From: Halomonas sp.
GTDB lineage: Bacteria > Pseudomonadota > Gammaproteobacteria > Pseudomonadales > Halomonadaceae
Assembly (NCBI RefSeq): GCF_030457605.1
Contig: NZ_JAKDUR010000010.1
Coordinates: 1-57,373 of the forward strand
Direction: 5' to 3'
Length of the DNA stretch: 57,373 bases
Positions 18,560 to 28,545 of this stretch are shown piece after piece (position 1 is the first letter of the stretch; every line of letters begins with the position of its first letter). Made by a program: the position numbers and the translations under genes. The notes beneath the pieces were generated by a model that saw only the letters and a program-made list of their open reading frames with translations, had not been told where the DNA came from and did no database searches.

Positions 18560-20059
18560 TCAGATATCATCCAGCCCGCGCTCGGCCATGGCCACGGCGC
18601 GGATCAGGGCTCGCCCCTTGTTGAGGGTTTCCTGCCATTCCATCTCGGGCACGGAGTCGGCAACGATGCCGGCGCCGGCCTGGACATGAACCTGGCCGTC
18701 CTTGATCACCGCGGTGCGGATGGCAATCGCGGTATCCATGTTGCCGTGCCAGGAAAGATAGCCCACCGCACCCGAATAAATCCCGCGCTTGACCGGCTCG
18801 ACTTCATCAATGATTTCCATCGCCCGCACCTTGGACGCACCCGAAACGGTGCCTGCAGGGAACGTTGCGCGCAGAGCATCCATGGCTGAAAGCCCCGGCT
18901 TGAGCCGGCCGGTGACGTTGGAAACGATATGCATGACGTGGGAATAGCGCTCCACCACCATCTTGTCGGTCACCTTGACGCTGCCCGTCTCACTGATGCG
19001 TCCGACGTCGTTGCGGCCAAGGTCAATCAGCATGGAGTGCTCGGCAAGCTCTTTGGGGTCGGCCAAAAGCTCTTTTTCCAGCGCGCTGTCTTCGGCGTCG
19101 GTCTTGCCGCGTTTGCGGGTACCGGCGATGGGCCGCACGGTCACCTCGCCCTCTTCGGTGCGAGTGAGAATTTCCGGTGAAGAGCCCACCACCTGATGAT
19201 CATCAAGGTTGAGATAAAACATGTACGGCGACGGGTTGAGGCTACGCAGCGCGCGGTACAGATCCAGCGGTGCGGCGCTATACGGCGCCGACATGCGCTG
19301 GGACGGCACGCACTGCATGATGTCGCCGGCTTTCACGTATTCCTTGATTTTGGTGACCGCCGCCTTGAACCCCTCCTCGGTAAAGCCCGAGGTAAAGTCG
19401 CTTTCCTGCACGTCGTTCTTCTTACCCGACTGACCGACAGAGCGGGTATAGGCGTCGCGCAGGCGGCTTTCCAGATGTGTCAGATGGTGCCTGGCCTGTT
19501 CCAGCGCGTCGGGTGTTTCGGGGTCGGCGTGGGTCAGCAGGGTCAGCCGACCGGAAAGGTTGTCGAACACCACCAGGTCGTTGCACACCATCAGCAGAAT
19601 ATCCGGCACGCCGAGCGGGTCGGGCTTGTCGCTGCCGTCCTCTTCCCCGCGTAGGCGCGGCTCGATATAGCGGATGGTTTCATAGCCGAAATACCCCACC
19701 AGACCGCCGTCAAAGCGCGGACGTTCATCAAGCCTTGGTACCTTGAACCGGGCCTGAAACGCTTCGATCCATGCCAACGGGTCGTCTACTTCGGTCACGC
19801 CCTGGGCTTCGCCATCCTTGATGTGGCTGACAGTGTTGCCGCGCGCTTCGATGCGCTCGTGGCACGGCAGCCCGATAATCGAATAACGCCCCCATTTTTC
19901 ACCGCCCTGTACCGACTCCAGCAAAAACGTCCACGGCACGTTAGCCAGTTTGAGATACGTGGACAGCGGCGTGTCCAGGTCGGCCAGCACGTCACGGGAC
20001 ACGGGAATGCGGTTGTAGCCAGCTTGTGCCAGTTCGGCGAAGCGTTCGGGGCTTATCAT
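18560..20059 (-). CDS. trpE: Anthranilate synthase component I
   Basis: 499 residues; makes anthranilate from chorismate with ammonia from TrpG. The N-terminal half carries the LLES tryptophan-feedback motif near residue 45. The C-terminal chorismate-binding half has [16 protein letters not shown], the [15 protein letters not shown] block, [18 protein letters not shown], and [11 protein letters not shown] near the end. Its ATG overlaps the gph stop by four bases, so it is coupled to gph rather than to trpG. Convergent with nuoN. Confidence 0.97.
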   Translation of the reverse strand: MISPERFAELAQAGYNRIPVSRDVLADLDTPLSTYLKLANVPWTFLLESVQGGEKWGRYSIIGLPCHERIEARGNTVSHIKDGEAQGVTEVDDPLAWIEAFQARFKVPRLDERPRFDGGLVGYFGYETIRYIEPRLRGEEDGSDKPDPLGVPDILLMVCNDLVVFDNLSGRLTLLTHADPETPDALEQARHHLTHLESRLRDAYTRSVGQSGKKNDVQESDFTSGFTEEGFKAAVTKIKEYVKAGDIMQCVPSQRMSAPYSAAPLDLYRALRSLNPSPYMFYLNLDDHQVVGSSPEILTRTEEGEVTVRPIAGTRKRGKTDAEDSALEKELLADPKELAEHSMLIDLGRNDVGRISETGSVKVTDKMVVERYSHVMHIVSNVTGRLKPGLSAMDALRATFPAGTVSGASKVRAMEIIDEVEPVKRGIYSGAVGYLSWHGNMDTAIAIRTAVIKDGQVHVQAGAGIVADSVPEMEWQETLNKGRALIRAVAMAERGLDDI

Positions 20060-20844
20060 CGGGCGGTCCTTGTCGGAGAGACCGTCGAGGCGACAGTCGG
20101 GTGGTCAGTTGAATCAGCAGAAGGCAAAAGCAGGTCGGCAAGCGAGCCCAGCAGCACGTCCGGCGCGCTCTGGCTGATCGGCTCGCCGTGATTGTAGCCG
20201 TAAGTCAGCGCGGCGGTGGCAAAACCTGCGGCCTTGCCGGCGGCCATGTCGTGGCGGGAATCGCCCACCATCACGCAGACACCCGCCGGTACACCAAAGT
20301 GCGCGGCCGCATGTAAAAGCGGTAAAGGATCGGGCTTTTTACGCGCCAGCGAATCACCGCCAAGACTCAGGGAAAAATACCCGTCGAGTGCAAAGTGGCT
20401 CAGCAGCGGGGCGATGAAGCGTTCGGGCTTGTTGGTCACCAGCACCAGCACAAAACCGGCCCGGGCCAGGGCGGCCAGCGTCTCGGCGACGCCGGGATAC
20501 AGCTGCGTCAGCCGATGCGGGGCGTCGCCGTAGTGGCGCAAGAATGCCGCGTAGACCCGCTCGACCAGCGCTTCGTCGAGCGTATTTTCCGGCATTTCCA
20601 GCGCCCAGCCAAGAGCCCGCGTTACCAGCACCTGTGCGCCATTGCCCACCCAGCCGCTGACCGCCTCAACCGAGGGCGGCGTCAGGCCTTCTTCAGTGAA
20701 AGCGCGCTCAATCGCTGCCGCCAGATCCGGCACCGAGTCAATCAGGGTACCGTCCAGGTCAAACGCCACCAGCCGTTTTTCATCGAGTAGAGAATGCACC
20801 GTTAGTGTCCTTTTCCGAGCCTTGTCCTGCTGTCGTCCCACCAT
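20056..20844 (-). CDS. gph: Phosphoglycolate phosphatase (HAD family)
   Basis: Up to 262 residues. The HAD motif I is [10 protein letters not shown], motif II lies in LVLVTNKP, and motif III/IV in [16 protein letters not shown] and VMVGDSRHD, matching Gph, which removes 2-phosphoglycolate. The long start at 20844 has a poor ribosome site. A GTG at 20799 preceded by AAGGA at eight bases gives a 247-residue protein and may be the true start. The gph-trpE coupling and nearby rpe are the standard pseudomonad-type arrangement, here split by ndh. Confidence 0.93.
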   Translation of the reverse strand: MVGRQQDKARKRTLTVHSLLDEKRLVAFDLDGTLIDSVPDLAAAIERAFTEEGLTPPSVEAVSGWVGNGAQVLVTRALGWALEMPENTLDEALVERVYAAFLRHYGDAPHRLTQLYPGVAETLAALARAGFVLVLVTNKPERFIAPLLSHFALDGYFSLSLGGDSLARKKPDPLPLLHAAAHFGVPAGVCVMVGDSRHDMAAGKAAGFATAALTYGYNHGEPISQSAPDVLLGSLADLLLPSADSTDHPTVASTVSPTRTAR

Positions 20845-20871
20845 CTTACCTGCTATGTCATCTTTTTCGCA

Positions 20872-20901
20872 TTAGTCAAGGCGTCAATAAGTCTCTATGC
20901 T
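20872..20901 (+). promoter_or_regulatory. Candidate ndh promoter
   Basis: TTAGTC (20872-20877) and TATGCT (20896-20901) are separated by 18 bases and lie 28 bases before the ndh start, with GGAG as ribosome site seven bases before ATG. TATGCT lies within a ten-base string that is also found upstream of nuoA. Matches to the sigma-70 consensus are moderate. Confidence 0.45.
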
Positions 20902-20928
20902 AACTATCCTTTTTCTCTGGAGACTTTC

Positions 20929-22227
20929 ATGTCTACACCACGCATTGTTGTTGTCGGAGGGGGCGCCGGCGGTCTGGCGCTCGCTACCCGGCTGGGGCGC
21001 ACGCTGGGCAAACGCCAGCGCGCGGAAATTGTTCTGCTCGACAGTCACGCTACCCACGTATGGAAACCGCTGCTCCACGAACTGGCGACCGGAGTGTTGA
21101 ATTCGAGCATGGACGAGGTGGATTTTCATGGCCACTCGTTCACTCACCACTACCGCTACCAGCGCGGCTCGCTGTGCGGGCTGGATCGCGAGAAAAAAGT
21201 ACTGAATCTGGCGCCGATCAGCGACGATAACGGGCACGAGATTCTGCCCGCCCGGGAGCTTGGCTATGACTACCTGGTACTCGCGCTGGGCAGCGTATCC
21301 AACGACTTCGGCACGCCGGGAGTGGCCGAGTACTGCCACTTTATCGACTCGCCGGAACAGGCCAAGTCCTTTCAGCACGACATGATCAACACTTTTTTGC
21401 GCTACACCGATCCGACCCAGCGTCAGCATCCCGAACTGTCCATCGGCATTGTCGGCGGCGGCGCTACCGGGGTGGAGCTTGCCGCGGAGCTTTTGGACGC
21501 CTCGCGCATGCTGCGCGCCTACGGCGTCACGCCCACCGGCAACCAGAAAATCAACGTGCATCTGCTGGAGGCGGCGCCACGCATTCTACCCGGGCTTTCC
21601 GAACGCATCAGCGATACGGTACGCGAACAGCTCGAAAATCTGGGTATTACCGTGCATGTGAACACTGCGGTCAAGGAGGCCCAGCCGCACCGGCTGCTCA
21701 CCAGCAATGACGACGTGATCAGCACCGACCTGAACGTCTGGGCAGCGGGCATCAAAGCCGCTGATTTTCTGGGCGAGCTGGGGCTTACCACCAACCGGCG
21801 TAACCAGATCCACGTTAATACCACCCTGCAAAGTGTGGATGACCCGTTCATTTTTGCACTGGGCGACTGCGCCAGCTGCCCCCGGGGCGAAGACGGCACC
21901 ATTCCGCCTCGCGCCCAGGCCGCCCACCAGCAGGCCACGCTGCTGGCTAAAAACCTTACCCGTACGCTTGCGGGCAAGCCGCTGGCCGAGTTCAACTACC
22001 ACGACTACGGCTCGCTGGTGTCACTGGCGCGCTACGATGCGGTGGGCAATCTGATGCGCAGTTCGGCCTCCAAGGGCATGTTTCTGGAAGGTTGGCTGGC
22101 GCGCAAGTGCTACGCTTCGCTTTATCGCATGCACCAGCTTTCGATTCACGGCGCCACCCGCACCGCGCTTGGCTGGCTGGTCGACAAGCTGAACCGCTAT
22201 CTGAAGCCACGCATGAAACTGCACTAA
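20929..22227 (+). CDS. ndh: Type II NADH:quinone oxidoreductase
   Basis: 432 residues, single-subunit non-proton-pumping NADH dehydrogenase bound to the inner face of the membrane. Two Rossmann motifs are visible: VVVGGGAGGLALATRLG at the N-terminus for FAD and IGIVGGGATGVELAAEL near residue 170 for NADH. ALGDCASCP near residue 305 is the FAD-ribityl site, and AQAAHQQA near 328 lines the quinone site. The C-terminal 40 residues are basic/amphipathic and should anchor it to the membrane. It stands alone on the plus strand between gph and rpe, both minus, and complements the nuo complex encoded nearby. Confidence 0.95.
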   Translation: MSTPRIVVVGGGAGGLALATRLGRTLGKRQRAEIVLLDSHATHVWKPLLHELATGVLNSSMDEVDFHGHSFTHHYRYQRGSLCGLDREKKVLNLAPISDDNGHEILPARELGYDYLVLALGSVSNDFGTPGVAEYCHFIDSPEQAKSFQHDMINTFLRYTDPTQRQHPELSIGIVGGGATGVELAAELLDASRMLRAYGVTPTGNQKINVHLLEAAPRILPGLSERISDTVREQLENLGITVHVNTAVKEAQPHRLLTSNDDVISTDLNVWAAGIKAADFLGELGLTTNRRNQIHVNTTLQSVDDPFIFALGDCASCPRGEDGTIPPRAQAAHQQATLLAKNLTRTLAGKPLAEFNYHDYGSLVSLARYDAVGNLMRSSASKGMFLEGWLARKCYASLYRMHQLSIHGATRTALGWLVDKLNRYLKPRMKLH

Positions 22228-22274
22228 GGCTGAAACTCCCGCCTGAAGCGCTCTGAAACAGCGCCAGCAGCCCG

Positions 22275-22994
22275 TTATGCTCCCTGCGCCAGCGCCTCGC
22301 GCATCTGCTTGATGACCGAGTCGTAGGCGTGGGGGTCGTTGGCATTTTTCGCCTTGAAAATCGCCGAGCCGGCCACGAACGTATCTGCCCCGGCGGCCGC
22401 CACCTCGGCGATGTTTTCCACCTTTACCCCGCCGTCCACTTCCAGCCGGATATCACGCCCGGACGCATCCAGCCTTGCCCGCGCTTCACGCAGCTTATCC
22501 AGCGTTTGCGGGATAAACGCCTGCCCGCCAAAGCCCGGATTAACGCTCATCAACAGCACCATGTCGAGCTTGTCCATCACGTAGTCCAGGTAACTGAGCG
22601 GCGTCGCCGGGTTGAACACCAGCCCGGCCTGGCAGCCACCGTCACGGATCAGCTGCAGCGAGCGGTCGATGTGCTCGGAGGCTTCAGGATGAAACGTGAT
22701 GATGCTGGCACCGGCGTCGATGAAATCAACGATCAACTGATCCACCGGCTTGACCATCAGGTGCACATCGATCGGCGCGGTGACACCATGATCACGCAAC
22801 GCTTTGCACACCATCGGGCCAATGGTGAGGTTAGGCACGTAATGATTATCCATCACGTCGAAATGCACGATGTCCGCGCCGGCGGCGAGCACGTTATCCA
22901 CTTCTTCGCCTAGGCGGGCAAAATCGGCAGACAAAATCGAAGGGGCAATACGGAAAGGGCGAGATGCAGCGTTATGGGATGCAGTCATGGTCAT
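22275..22994 (-). CDS. rpe: Ribulose-phosphate 3-epimerase
   Basis: 239 residues from the ATG at 22994 (or 237 from 22988). It interconverts ribulose-5-phosphate and xylulose-5-phosphate. The TIM-barrel motifs are intact: [32 protein letters not shown] with metal ligands, [22 protein letters not shown] and EVDGGV. The open frame extends upstream to 23123, but those 43 residues are not family-like and overlap the AT-rich sbp promoter zone. In pseudomonads rpe, gph and trpE are adjacent; here ndh interrupts the series. Confidence 0.95.
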   Translation of the reverse strand: MTMTASHNAASRPFRIAPSILSADFARLGEEVDNVLAAGADIVHFDVMDNHYVPNLTIGPMVCKALRDHGVTAPIDVHLMVKPVDQLIVDFIDAGASIITFHPEASEHIDRSLQLIRDGGCQAGLVFNPATPLSYLDYVMDKLDMVLLMSVNPGFGGQAFIPQTLDKLREARARLDASGRDIRLEVDGGVKVENIAEVAAAGADTFVAGSAIFKAKNANDPHAYDSVIKQMREALAQGA

Positions 22995-23226
22995 CGGCTT
23001 TTGGGGCTGGAAGAAACGAAAAGAGGCGAACACGCAAGCCGGCACCACACTGATACCGACAATGTCATGATAACAGAGCCTGCCGCCATGACGGGAATGC
23101 AACACACTGGGTGAGCCGCACACATATATTCATAAAAAGAATATAAAACATAATTGTAATTCCCCAAATGCAGGTTTAATCTTTATCACCATTAGCCAAC
23201 GCGTTTCATTTAACAGGAGCCTGCTC

Positions 23227-24246
23227 ATGGCACTTCCCCGTTTTTCCCGCGCTTTTCAATACAGTGTGCTGGCCTTTGCCGTGGCTGCCAGCGCCTCGGG
23301 CACCGCTAACGCCGCCGACCGCGAGTTGCTCAACGCGTCTTACGACGTCGCGCGCGAGCTGTTCGCCGAGATCAACCCCAAATTTGAAACCTGGTGGGAA
23401 AAGCAGCACGGCGAAACCGTGGAAGTCAGCCAGTCGCATAACGGCTCATCTGCCCAGGCCCGAGCCATTCTTCAGGGGCTCGAAGCCGACGTCGCCACGT
23501 TCAACCAGGTGACCGACATTCAGGTGCTGGCCGACGCTGGCCTGGTCGACGAGGGCTGGAAAGAGGCCTTTGCCAACAACGCCTCGCCCTACTATTCCAC
23601 CACCGCGTTTCTGGTGCGCAAGGGCAACCCCAAGGATATCCAGACCTGGGCGGACCTGGCCGCTGACGGCGTCGACATCGTCTTCCCCAATCCCAAGACC
23701 TCGGGCAACGGCCGCTACACCTACCTCGCCGCCTGGGCCGCCGCCGACAAGCGCTTTGACGGCAACGAGGAAAAGATCCGCGACTACATGAAAACCCTGC
23801 TGGGCAATGTCGAAGTGTTCGACACCGGCGGCCGCGGTGCTACCACCAGCTTTATCGAACGCGAGATCGGCGACGTGCTGATCAGCTTTGAATCCGAGGT
23901 CAACAACATTCGCGGCGAGTACGGCAGCGACGGCTACGAGGTCGTGGTACCGCCAGTGAGCATCCTGGCCGAGTTCCCGGTCGCCGTGGTGACGGAAAAC
24001 GCCGAGAAGAACGACAACGTCGATCTGGCCCAGGGCTACCTTGACTACCTCTACCGCGAAGACACCCAGCGCCTGCTGGCAGACTTCAACTACCGCGTCA
24101 ACAACGACGTCGTGGTAGAAGAGTTCTCCGACCAGTTCCCCGACACCGAGCTTTTGAAAGTGGAAGACGTGTTCGGCGGCTGGGACCAGGCCATGGAGAA
24201 ACACTTCGAAAGCGGCGGTTTGATCGACCAGCTTCAACGCCGGTAA
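23227..24246 (+). CDS. sbp: Periplasmic sulfate-binding protein
   Basis: 339 residues; binds sulfate/thiosulfate and delivers it to the CysT-CysW-CysA transporter. A signal peptide is predicted with cleavage after GTANA (about residue 29). Family motifs include LLNASYDVARELF, QSHNGSSAQARAI, NPKTSGNGRYTYLAAW and GRGATTSFIER. AGGAG precedes the ATG by seven bases. The 100-base leader is strongly AT-rich (around 23125-23190), typical of CysB-type sulfur-starvation promoters, though I cannot define a CysB site. Confidence 0.95.
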   Translation: MALPRFSRAFQYSVLAFAVAASASGTANAADRELLNASYDVARELFAEINPKFETWWEKQHGETVEVSQSHNGSSAQARAILQGLEADVATFNQVTDIQVLADAGLVDEGWKEAFANNASPYYSTTAFLVRKGNPKDIQTWADLAADGVDIVFPNPKTSGNGRYTYLAAWAAADKRFDGNEEKIRDYMKTLLGNVEVFDTGGRGATTSFIEREIGDVLISFESEVNNIRGEYGSDGYEVVVPPVSILAEFPVAVVTENAEKNDNVDLAQGYLDYLYREDTQRLLADFNYRVNNDVVVEEFSDQFPDTELLKVEDVFGGWDQAMEKHFESGGLIDQLQRR

Positions 24247-24255
24247 GCACGCTTT

Positions 24256-25122
24256 ATGAGCTTTCAGGCAATCAGGCTTCCCCGGCGCTTTTCCGGCAGC
24301 ACCCGCGTGCTGCCGGGCTTTGGCCTTTCCATGGGCATCAGCGTGCTGTTCATTTCGCTGGTGCTGCTGCTACCCATGGTCGGCCTGTTCGGCCAGCTGG
24401 CCCACCTGTCACTGGCCGAATACTGGGCGATCATCACTGACCCGCGCGTGGTAGCCAGCTACACCACCACCATTGGCGCCGCCGGTGTCGCCGCGCTGAT
24501 CAACGCCGTGTTTGGCCTGCTACTGGCCTGGGTGCTGGTGCGCTATGAGTTCTCCGGCAAGCGCTTGGTGGATGCGCTGATGGACCTGCCCTTTGCGCTG
24601 CCCACCGCGGTGGCCGGCATCACCCTTGCCACGCTATATGCCAAAAGCGGCTGGGCAGGCGGCCTGTTGGACTTTTTCGGCATCAAGGTGGCCTACACCT
24701 GGGTGGGCATTGCCCTGGCCATGGCGTTTACCAGTATTCCGTTTGTAGTACGTACCGTACAGCCGGTGCTTGAGGATATGCCCGCCGAGATCGATGAAGC
24801 GGCGGTTTCTCTGGGCGCCAGCGACGGCGTAGCCTTTCGCCGGGTCATCCTGCCGCACCTGTGGCCGGCGCTGGTGACCGGCACCGGCCTGGCGTTCGTG
24901 CGCTCGCTGGGCGAATTCGGGGCGGTCATTTTCATCGCCGGCAACGCGCCGTACGAAACCGAGATCACCGCGCTGATGATTTTCGTCAAGCTGCAGGAGT
25001 ACGACTTTGCCGGCGCGTCGGCTATTGCTTCAGTGGTGCTGTTTGTCTCACTGGCGCTGCTGCTGGCGATCAATATCTGGCAGGGCCGCTTTGTCCGCCG
25101 CCTGCACGGAGGAAAAGGCTGA
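24256..25122 (+). CDS. cysT: Sulfate ABC transporter permease CysT (CysU)
   Basis: 288 residues, six membrane helices. The cytoplasmic EAA loop, EAAVSLGASDGVAFRRVILP near residue 182, contacts the CysA ATPase. LPTAVAGITLATLY and SLGEFGAVIFIAGN are CysT-like. The gene starts nine bases after sbp and its stop overlaps cysW by one base (TGATG), so it is clearly in one operon. Confidence 0.95.
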   Translation: MSFQAIRLPRRFSGSTRVLPGFGLSMGISVLFISLVLLLPMVGLFGQLAHLSLAEYWAIITDPRVVASYTTTIGAAGVAALINAVFGLLLAWVLVRYEFSGKRLVDALMDLPFALPTAVAGITLATLYAKSGWAGGLLDFFGIKVAYTWVGIALAMAFTSIPFVVRTVQPVLEDMPAEIDEAAVSLGASDGVAFRRVILPHLWPALVTGTGLAFVRSLGEFGAVIFIAGNAPYETEITALMIFVKLQEYDFAGASAIASVVLFVSLALLLAINIWQGRFVRRLHGGKG

Positions 25123-25949
25123 TGCAACGTATCGGTGATGCGCCGGGCACTCGCCGCCTGCTGATCGGCGCGGCACTTGTGCTCACGGCCGTGTTTTTGC
25201 TGCTGCCGCTAGTAGCCATTTTTGCTCAGGCGTTAGCCAAAGGCGTCGGCGTTTTCTGGGGCAACGTCAGCGACGCCTACACACTGCACGCGATTTTGCT
25301 AACGCTGGGCGTAGCACTGCTGACGATCCCCGTCTGCCTTGTGTTTGGCGTGTCGTTGGCCTGGTTGGTGACGCGCTTTGCGTTTCCCGGCCGGCGGCTG
25401 TTGCAAACCATGATCGATATTCCCTTTGCCGTCTCGCCGGTGGTTGCCGGGTTGATTTACCTGCTGCTCTACGGGCGCAACGGCTGGATTGGCGGCTGGC
25501 TTGACGCCCACGACATTCAGCTGATGTTTGCCTGGCCGGGCATTTTCATGGTGACGGTGTTTGTCACCTGCCCGTTTGTCGCCCGGGAGCTGATCCCGCT
25601 GATGCAGGCGCAGGGCAGCCGCGAAGAAGAAGCGGCGGTCACGCTGGGCGCCGGTGGCTTTACGACATTCCGTCGCGTCACCCTACCCAATATTCGCTGG
25701 GCACTGCTTTACGGCGTGATTCTGACCAACGCCCGCGCCGTGGGCGAATTCGGTGCGGTCTCGGTGGTGTCCGGGGCCATCCGCGGGCAAACCAATACGC
25801 TACCGCTGCACGTGCAGCAGCTTTATCAGGACTACAATACGGTCGGCGCCTTCTCGAGTGCAGCGCTTCTGGCTCTGATCGCCCTTTTCACCCTGGCGGC
25901 CAAGGCCGGCCTGGAATGGCGCGCAGCGCGCCGGGAGGCAATCACATGA
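25122..25949 (+). CDS. cysW: Sulfate ABC transporter permease CysW
   Basis: 275 residues, six helices, second permease of the sulfate/thiosulfate importer. It has [18 protein letters not shown], the EAA loop [22 protein letters not shown] near residue 168, and [15 protein letters not shown]. The start at 25122 overlaps the cysT stop and follows GGAGG. Longer in-frame starts fall inside cysT and are rejected. Its stop overlaps cysA (ATGA). Confidence 0.95.
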   Translation: MQRIGDAPGTRRLLIGAALVLTAVFLLLPLVAIFAQALAKGVGVFWGNVSDAYTLHAILLTLGVALLTIPVCLVFGVSLAWLVTRFAFPGRRLLQTMIDIPFAVSPVVAGLIYLLLYGRNGWIGGWLDAHDIQLMFAWPGIFMVTVFVTCPFVARELIPLMQAQGSREEEAAVTLGAGGFTTFRRVTLPNIRWALLYGVILTNARAVGEFGAVSVVSGAIRGQTNTLPLHVQQLYQDYNTVGAFSSAALLALIALFTLAAKAGLEWRAARREAIT

Positions 25950-27043
25950 GCATTCGTCTGGAGAATATCGGCAAGCACTTTGGCGACACCCGCGCTCTTG
26001 AGCCGGTGAACCTGGATATTCACGAAGGCGAACTGGTCGGCCTTCTGGGCCCTTCCGGTTCGGGGAAAACCACCCTGCTGCGAATTATTGCCGGGCTGGA
26101 AAACCCTGATCGTACAGGTACGCGAACGCCGGCACGCATTCTCTTTGGCCAGCGCGACGTCACTCATGTGCACGTCCGCGACCGGCGCATCGGCTTTGTG
26201 TTTCAGCATTACGCCCTGTTTCGTCATATGAGCGTGTTCGACAACGTCGCTTTCGGCCTGACCGTCATGCCCAAACGCAGCCGGCCATCCCGCAGCGAAA
26301 TCCGCGCCCGGGTTTTCCGCCTGCTGGAAATGGTCAAACTGGAGCACCTGGCCGAGCGCTACCCGGCGCAGCTTTCCGGCGGTCAGCAGCAGCGCGTCTC
26401 GCTGGCCCGGGCGCTGGCCGTGGAGCCGGATGTCCTGCTGCTGGATGAGCCCTTCGGCGCGCTGGACGCCAAGGTGCGCCAGGACCTGCGCCGCTGGCTG
26501 CGCCACCTGCACGAAGAACTCAACTTCACCAGCGTATTCGTGACCCACGACCAGGAAGAGGCGCTTGAACTTTCCGACCGCGTAGTGGTGATGAGCGACG
26601 GTCGGATCGAGCAGATCGACACGCCGGAAACGCTCTACCGCGCGCCGCAAAACCGGTTTGTGTTCGAGTTTCTGGGCGACGTCAATCATCTGGAAGGCCA
26701 GGTGCACGACGGCGTTTTGACCTGTGGTGATGCACGGCTGGCAGTAGACCTGCCCGACGGCGCGGAAGACCTGCTGCTGCGCCCCCACGAGGTGTGCCTG
26801 GCCGAGCAGGCCGAGGCCGACTGCCACCTGCCAGTCACCGTCACCGCCGTATCTCCGGTGGGTGCCGAGGTGCGCGTGGAGCTTGAGGCCGACTGGCTGG
26901 CCAGCCCCTGGCTTGCGACCGTGCGCCACGCCGATTTTGAACGGCTGGAACTTCACCGTGGCCGGCGCCTGTTCGCCCACCCGCGCCAGTGGCACCGTTT
27001 TGCCGATGAAAAAGCCGACTTTCTCAAGCCCCACGCGGCATAG
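25946..27043 (+). CDS. cysA: Sulfate ABC transporter ATP-binding protein
   Basis: 365 residues, identical in length to E. coli CysA. Walker A is GPSGSGKT (35-42), the Q-loop lies in FVFQHYALF (84-92), the signature is LSGGQ (143-147) and Walker B is VLLLDEP (163-169), with a TOBE-type C-terminal regulatory domain. It powers sulfate/thiosulfate import through CysTW. The start at 25946 follows GGGAGG; an in-frame start 30 bases earlier is less likely. Confidence 0.95.
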   Translation: MSIRLENIGKHFGDTRALEPVNLDIHEGELVGLLGPSGSGKTTLLRIIAGLENPDRTGTRTPARILFGQRDVTHVHVRDRRIGFVFQHYALFRHMSVFDNVAFGLTVMPKRSRPSRSEIRARVFRLLEMVKLEHLAERYPAQLSGGQQQRVSLARALAVEPDVLLLDEPFGALDAKVRQDLRRWLRHLHEELNFTSVFVTHDQEEALELSDRVVVMSDGRIEQIDTPETLYRAPQNRFVFEFLGDVNHLEGQVHDGVLTCGDARLAVDLPDGAEDLLLRPHEVCLAEQAEADCHLPVTVTAVSPVGAEVRVELEADWLASPWLATVRHADFERLELHRGRRLFAHPRQWHRFADEKADFLKPHAA

Positions 27044-27138
27044 CCACTGCGCTGCCTGAGCACCCATATGGCTATCACCCCTTGCCGGTTAGCGTCTAAA
27101 CTGCGCTGATCACTTTACTCATTACAGCGGAGATTGTT

Positions 27139-27732
27139 ATGCAGCGACGTTTTTTCCTGCGCGGTTTGGGCGTGTTGTTTGCCGGCCTGTTGCTTGCAGG
27201 GTGCGCGAGCCCGCAATATCTGGAGCTTCACCCCCAGCGCAGCGCACCGGTTGCCCAGTTTGGCAACGGCCAGAAAGTCGCGGTCTTTGCCCAGGACGGA
27301 CGCGACAGCGACGTGATTGGCCACCGCAGCGGCGGCGGCATGTCCACGTCACAGATTACCGTCAGCAGCCACGTGCTGATTCCGCAACTGCAACGCGAAG
27401 CCGAACGCGCCGTGAGCGACATGGGCTTTACCCCGGTCAACGAAAAAGCCGAGGGCCGCCCGACGCTGATTCTGGAACTCTCGCGGCTCAACTACGCTCA
27501 GGCCGATGCGGCTCAGCCGGGCCTTGACGAAGCCCGCCTGGAAGGCGTGCTGCGCGCCATCGCCACACAGGGCGGCACTACCTACACCGGCACCTACACC
27601 TCACGGCGCACCCAGAGTTACGCGCTTAAACCCAGCGCCGGCGACAACACCGAAATGCTCAACCAGTTGCTGGGCAAGGCGCTTGATCGCGCCTTCAACG
27701 ACGGCGAACTCGGCGCCCTGTTGGCACGCTAG
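27139..27732 (+). CDS. YajG-family lipoprotein
   Basis: 197 residues. A lipoprotein signal ends in LLLAGC with Cys22 as the lipidated residue. The rest resembles the YajG/Lipoprotein_16 family: GHRSGGGMSTSQITVSS, a central PTLILELSRLNYAQ strand, and MLNQLLGKALDRAFNDGELGALL near the end. Its role is unknown; it is predicted to sit in the outer membrane because the residue after Cys is Ala, not Asp. The stop codon abuts the hmuV stop on the other strand with no spacing. Confidence 0.85.
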   Translation: MQRRFFLRGLGVLFAGLLLAGCASPQYLELHPQRSAPVAQFGNGQKVAVFAQDGRDSDVIGHRSGGGMSTSQITVSSHVLIPQLQREAERAVSDMGFTPVNEKAEGRPTLILELSRLNYAQADAAQPGLDEARLEGVLRAIATQGGTTYTGTYTSRRTQSYALKPSAGDNTEMLNQLLGKALDRAFNDGELGALLAR

Positions 27733-28545
27733 CTAGCAGGACACCACCAGCTTGTGCGGGCGCGTAGGGTGCTCTATCACCGCAAGTGGCAGCCGATACA
27801 GCTCTGACAGCAGCCGGTCTTCAAGCACCGCCTCCGTCGCGCCCTGGGCGATGCAGCGCCCCTCTTGCAGCAGCAGAATGTGGTCGGCGTAGCGCGCGGC
27901 CAGGTTCAGATCGTGCAGAATCACCAACACCCCCAGACCCGCCCGTGCCTGGCTCTGGGCGATTTCCAGCGTCAGCTGCTGGTGGGCCGGGTCCAGCGCC
28001 GCCGTGGGCTCGTCCAGCAGCAGATAGCGCGCGCTGTTTGGCGGCTCGGAGGCGTCCCGATAAATCTGCGCCAGCACCCGGGCAAGCTGCACCCGCTGCT
28101 GCTCGCCGCCGGATAGCACCGGGAACGAGCGCTCGGCTAGATGCGCACACCCTGCCTGTGCCAAACACTCCCGTGCGATGACGAGGTCTCGGGCGTGGCC
28201 GCTTGAGTGGGGAATACGCCCCATCATCACCACTTCAAGCGCGGTAAACGGAAAGCTCAAGGTGGATTTTTGTGGCAGCACCGCCACCTGACGCGCCACG
28301 TCCTCGCGCTTCCAGCCGGCATAGGGCCGGCCGTTGAGCGTCATCTGCCCCGTATCGGCGACTACTTCACCGGAGAGTATCTTGAGCAGGCTGCTTTTGC
28401 CCGCGCCGTTGGGCCCAAGCACCGCGGTGACCTCCCCGGGGAGCACCTCAACGTCAATGTTTTCCACCAGCGAACGGCGGCCCACGCGATAGCCCACGCC
28501 TGTGGCAGCCAGCGCCACGGTGGCGGCGTCAGTGATAGCGGTCAT
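27733..28545 (-). CDS. hmuV: Heme ABC transporter ATP-binding protein
   Basis: 270 residues. Walker A GPNGAGKS (44-51), signature LSGGEQQR and Walker B LLLDEPTAALD place it in the BtuD/FecE/HmuV class. It drives import of heme through HmuU. Context decides heme over cobalamin or siderophore: it is the last gene of a receptor-hmuS-hmuT-hmuU-hmuV series. Its ATG overlaps the hmuU stop (ATGA). The C-terminus ends convergently against the yajG-like gene. Confidence 0.92.
   Translation of the reverse strand: MTAITDAATVALAATGVGYRVGRRSLVENIDVEVLPGEVTAVLGPNGAGKSSLLKILSGEVVADTGQMTLNGRPYAGWKREDVARQVAVLPQKSTLSFPFTALEVVMMGRIPHSSGHARDLVIARECLAQAGCAHLAERSFPVLSGGEQQRVQLARVLAQIYRDASEPPNSARYLLLDEPTAALDPAHQQLTLEIAQSQARAGLGVLVILHDLNLAARYADHILLLQEGRCIAQGATEAVLEDRLLSELYRLPLAVIEHPTRPHKLVVSC

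Noticed and set aside
22995..23123. N-terminal extension of rpe to 23123
   Set aside because: The extra 43 residues are not epimerase-like and would occupy the neighbouring promoter zone.
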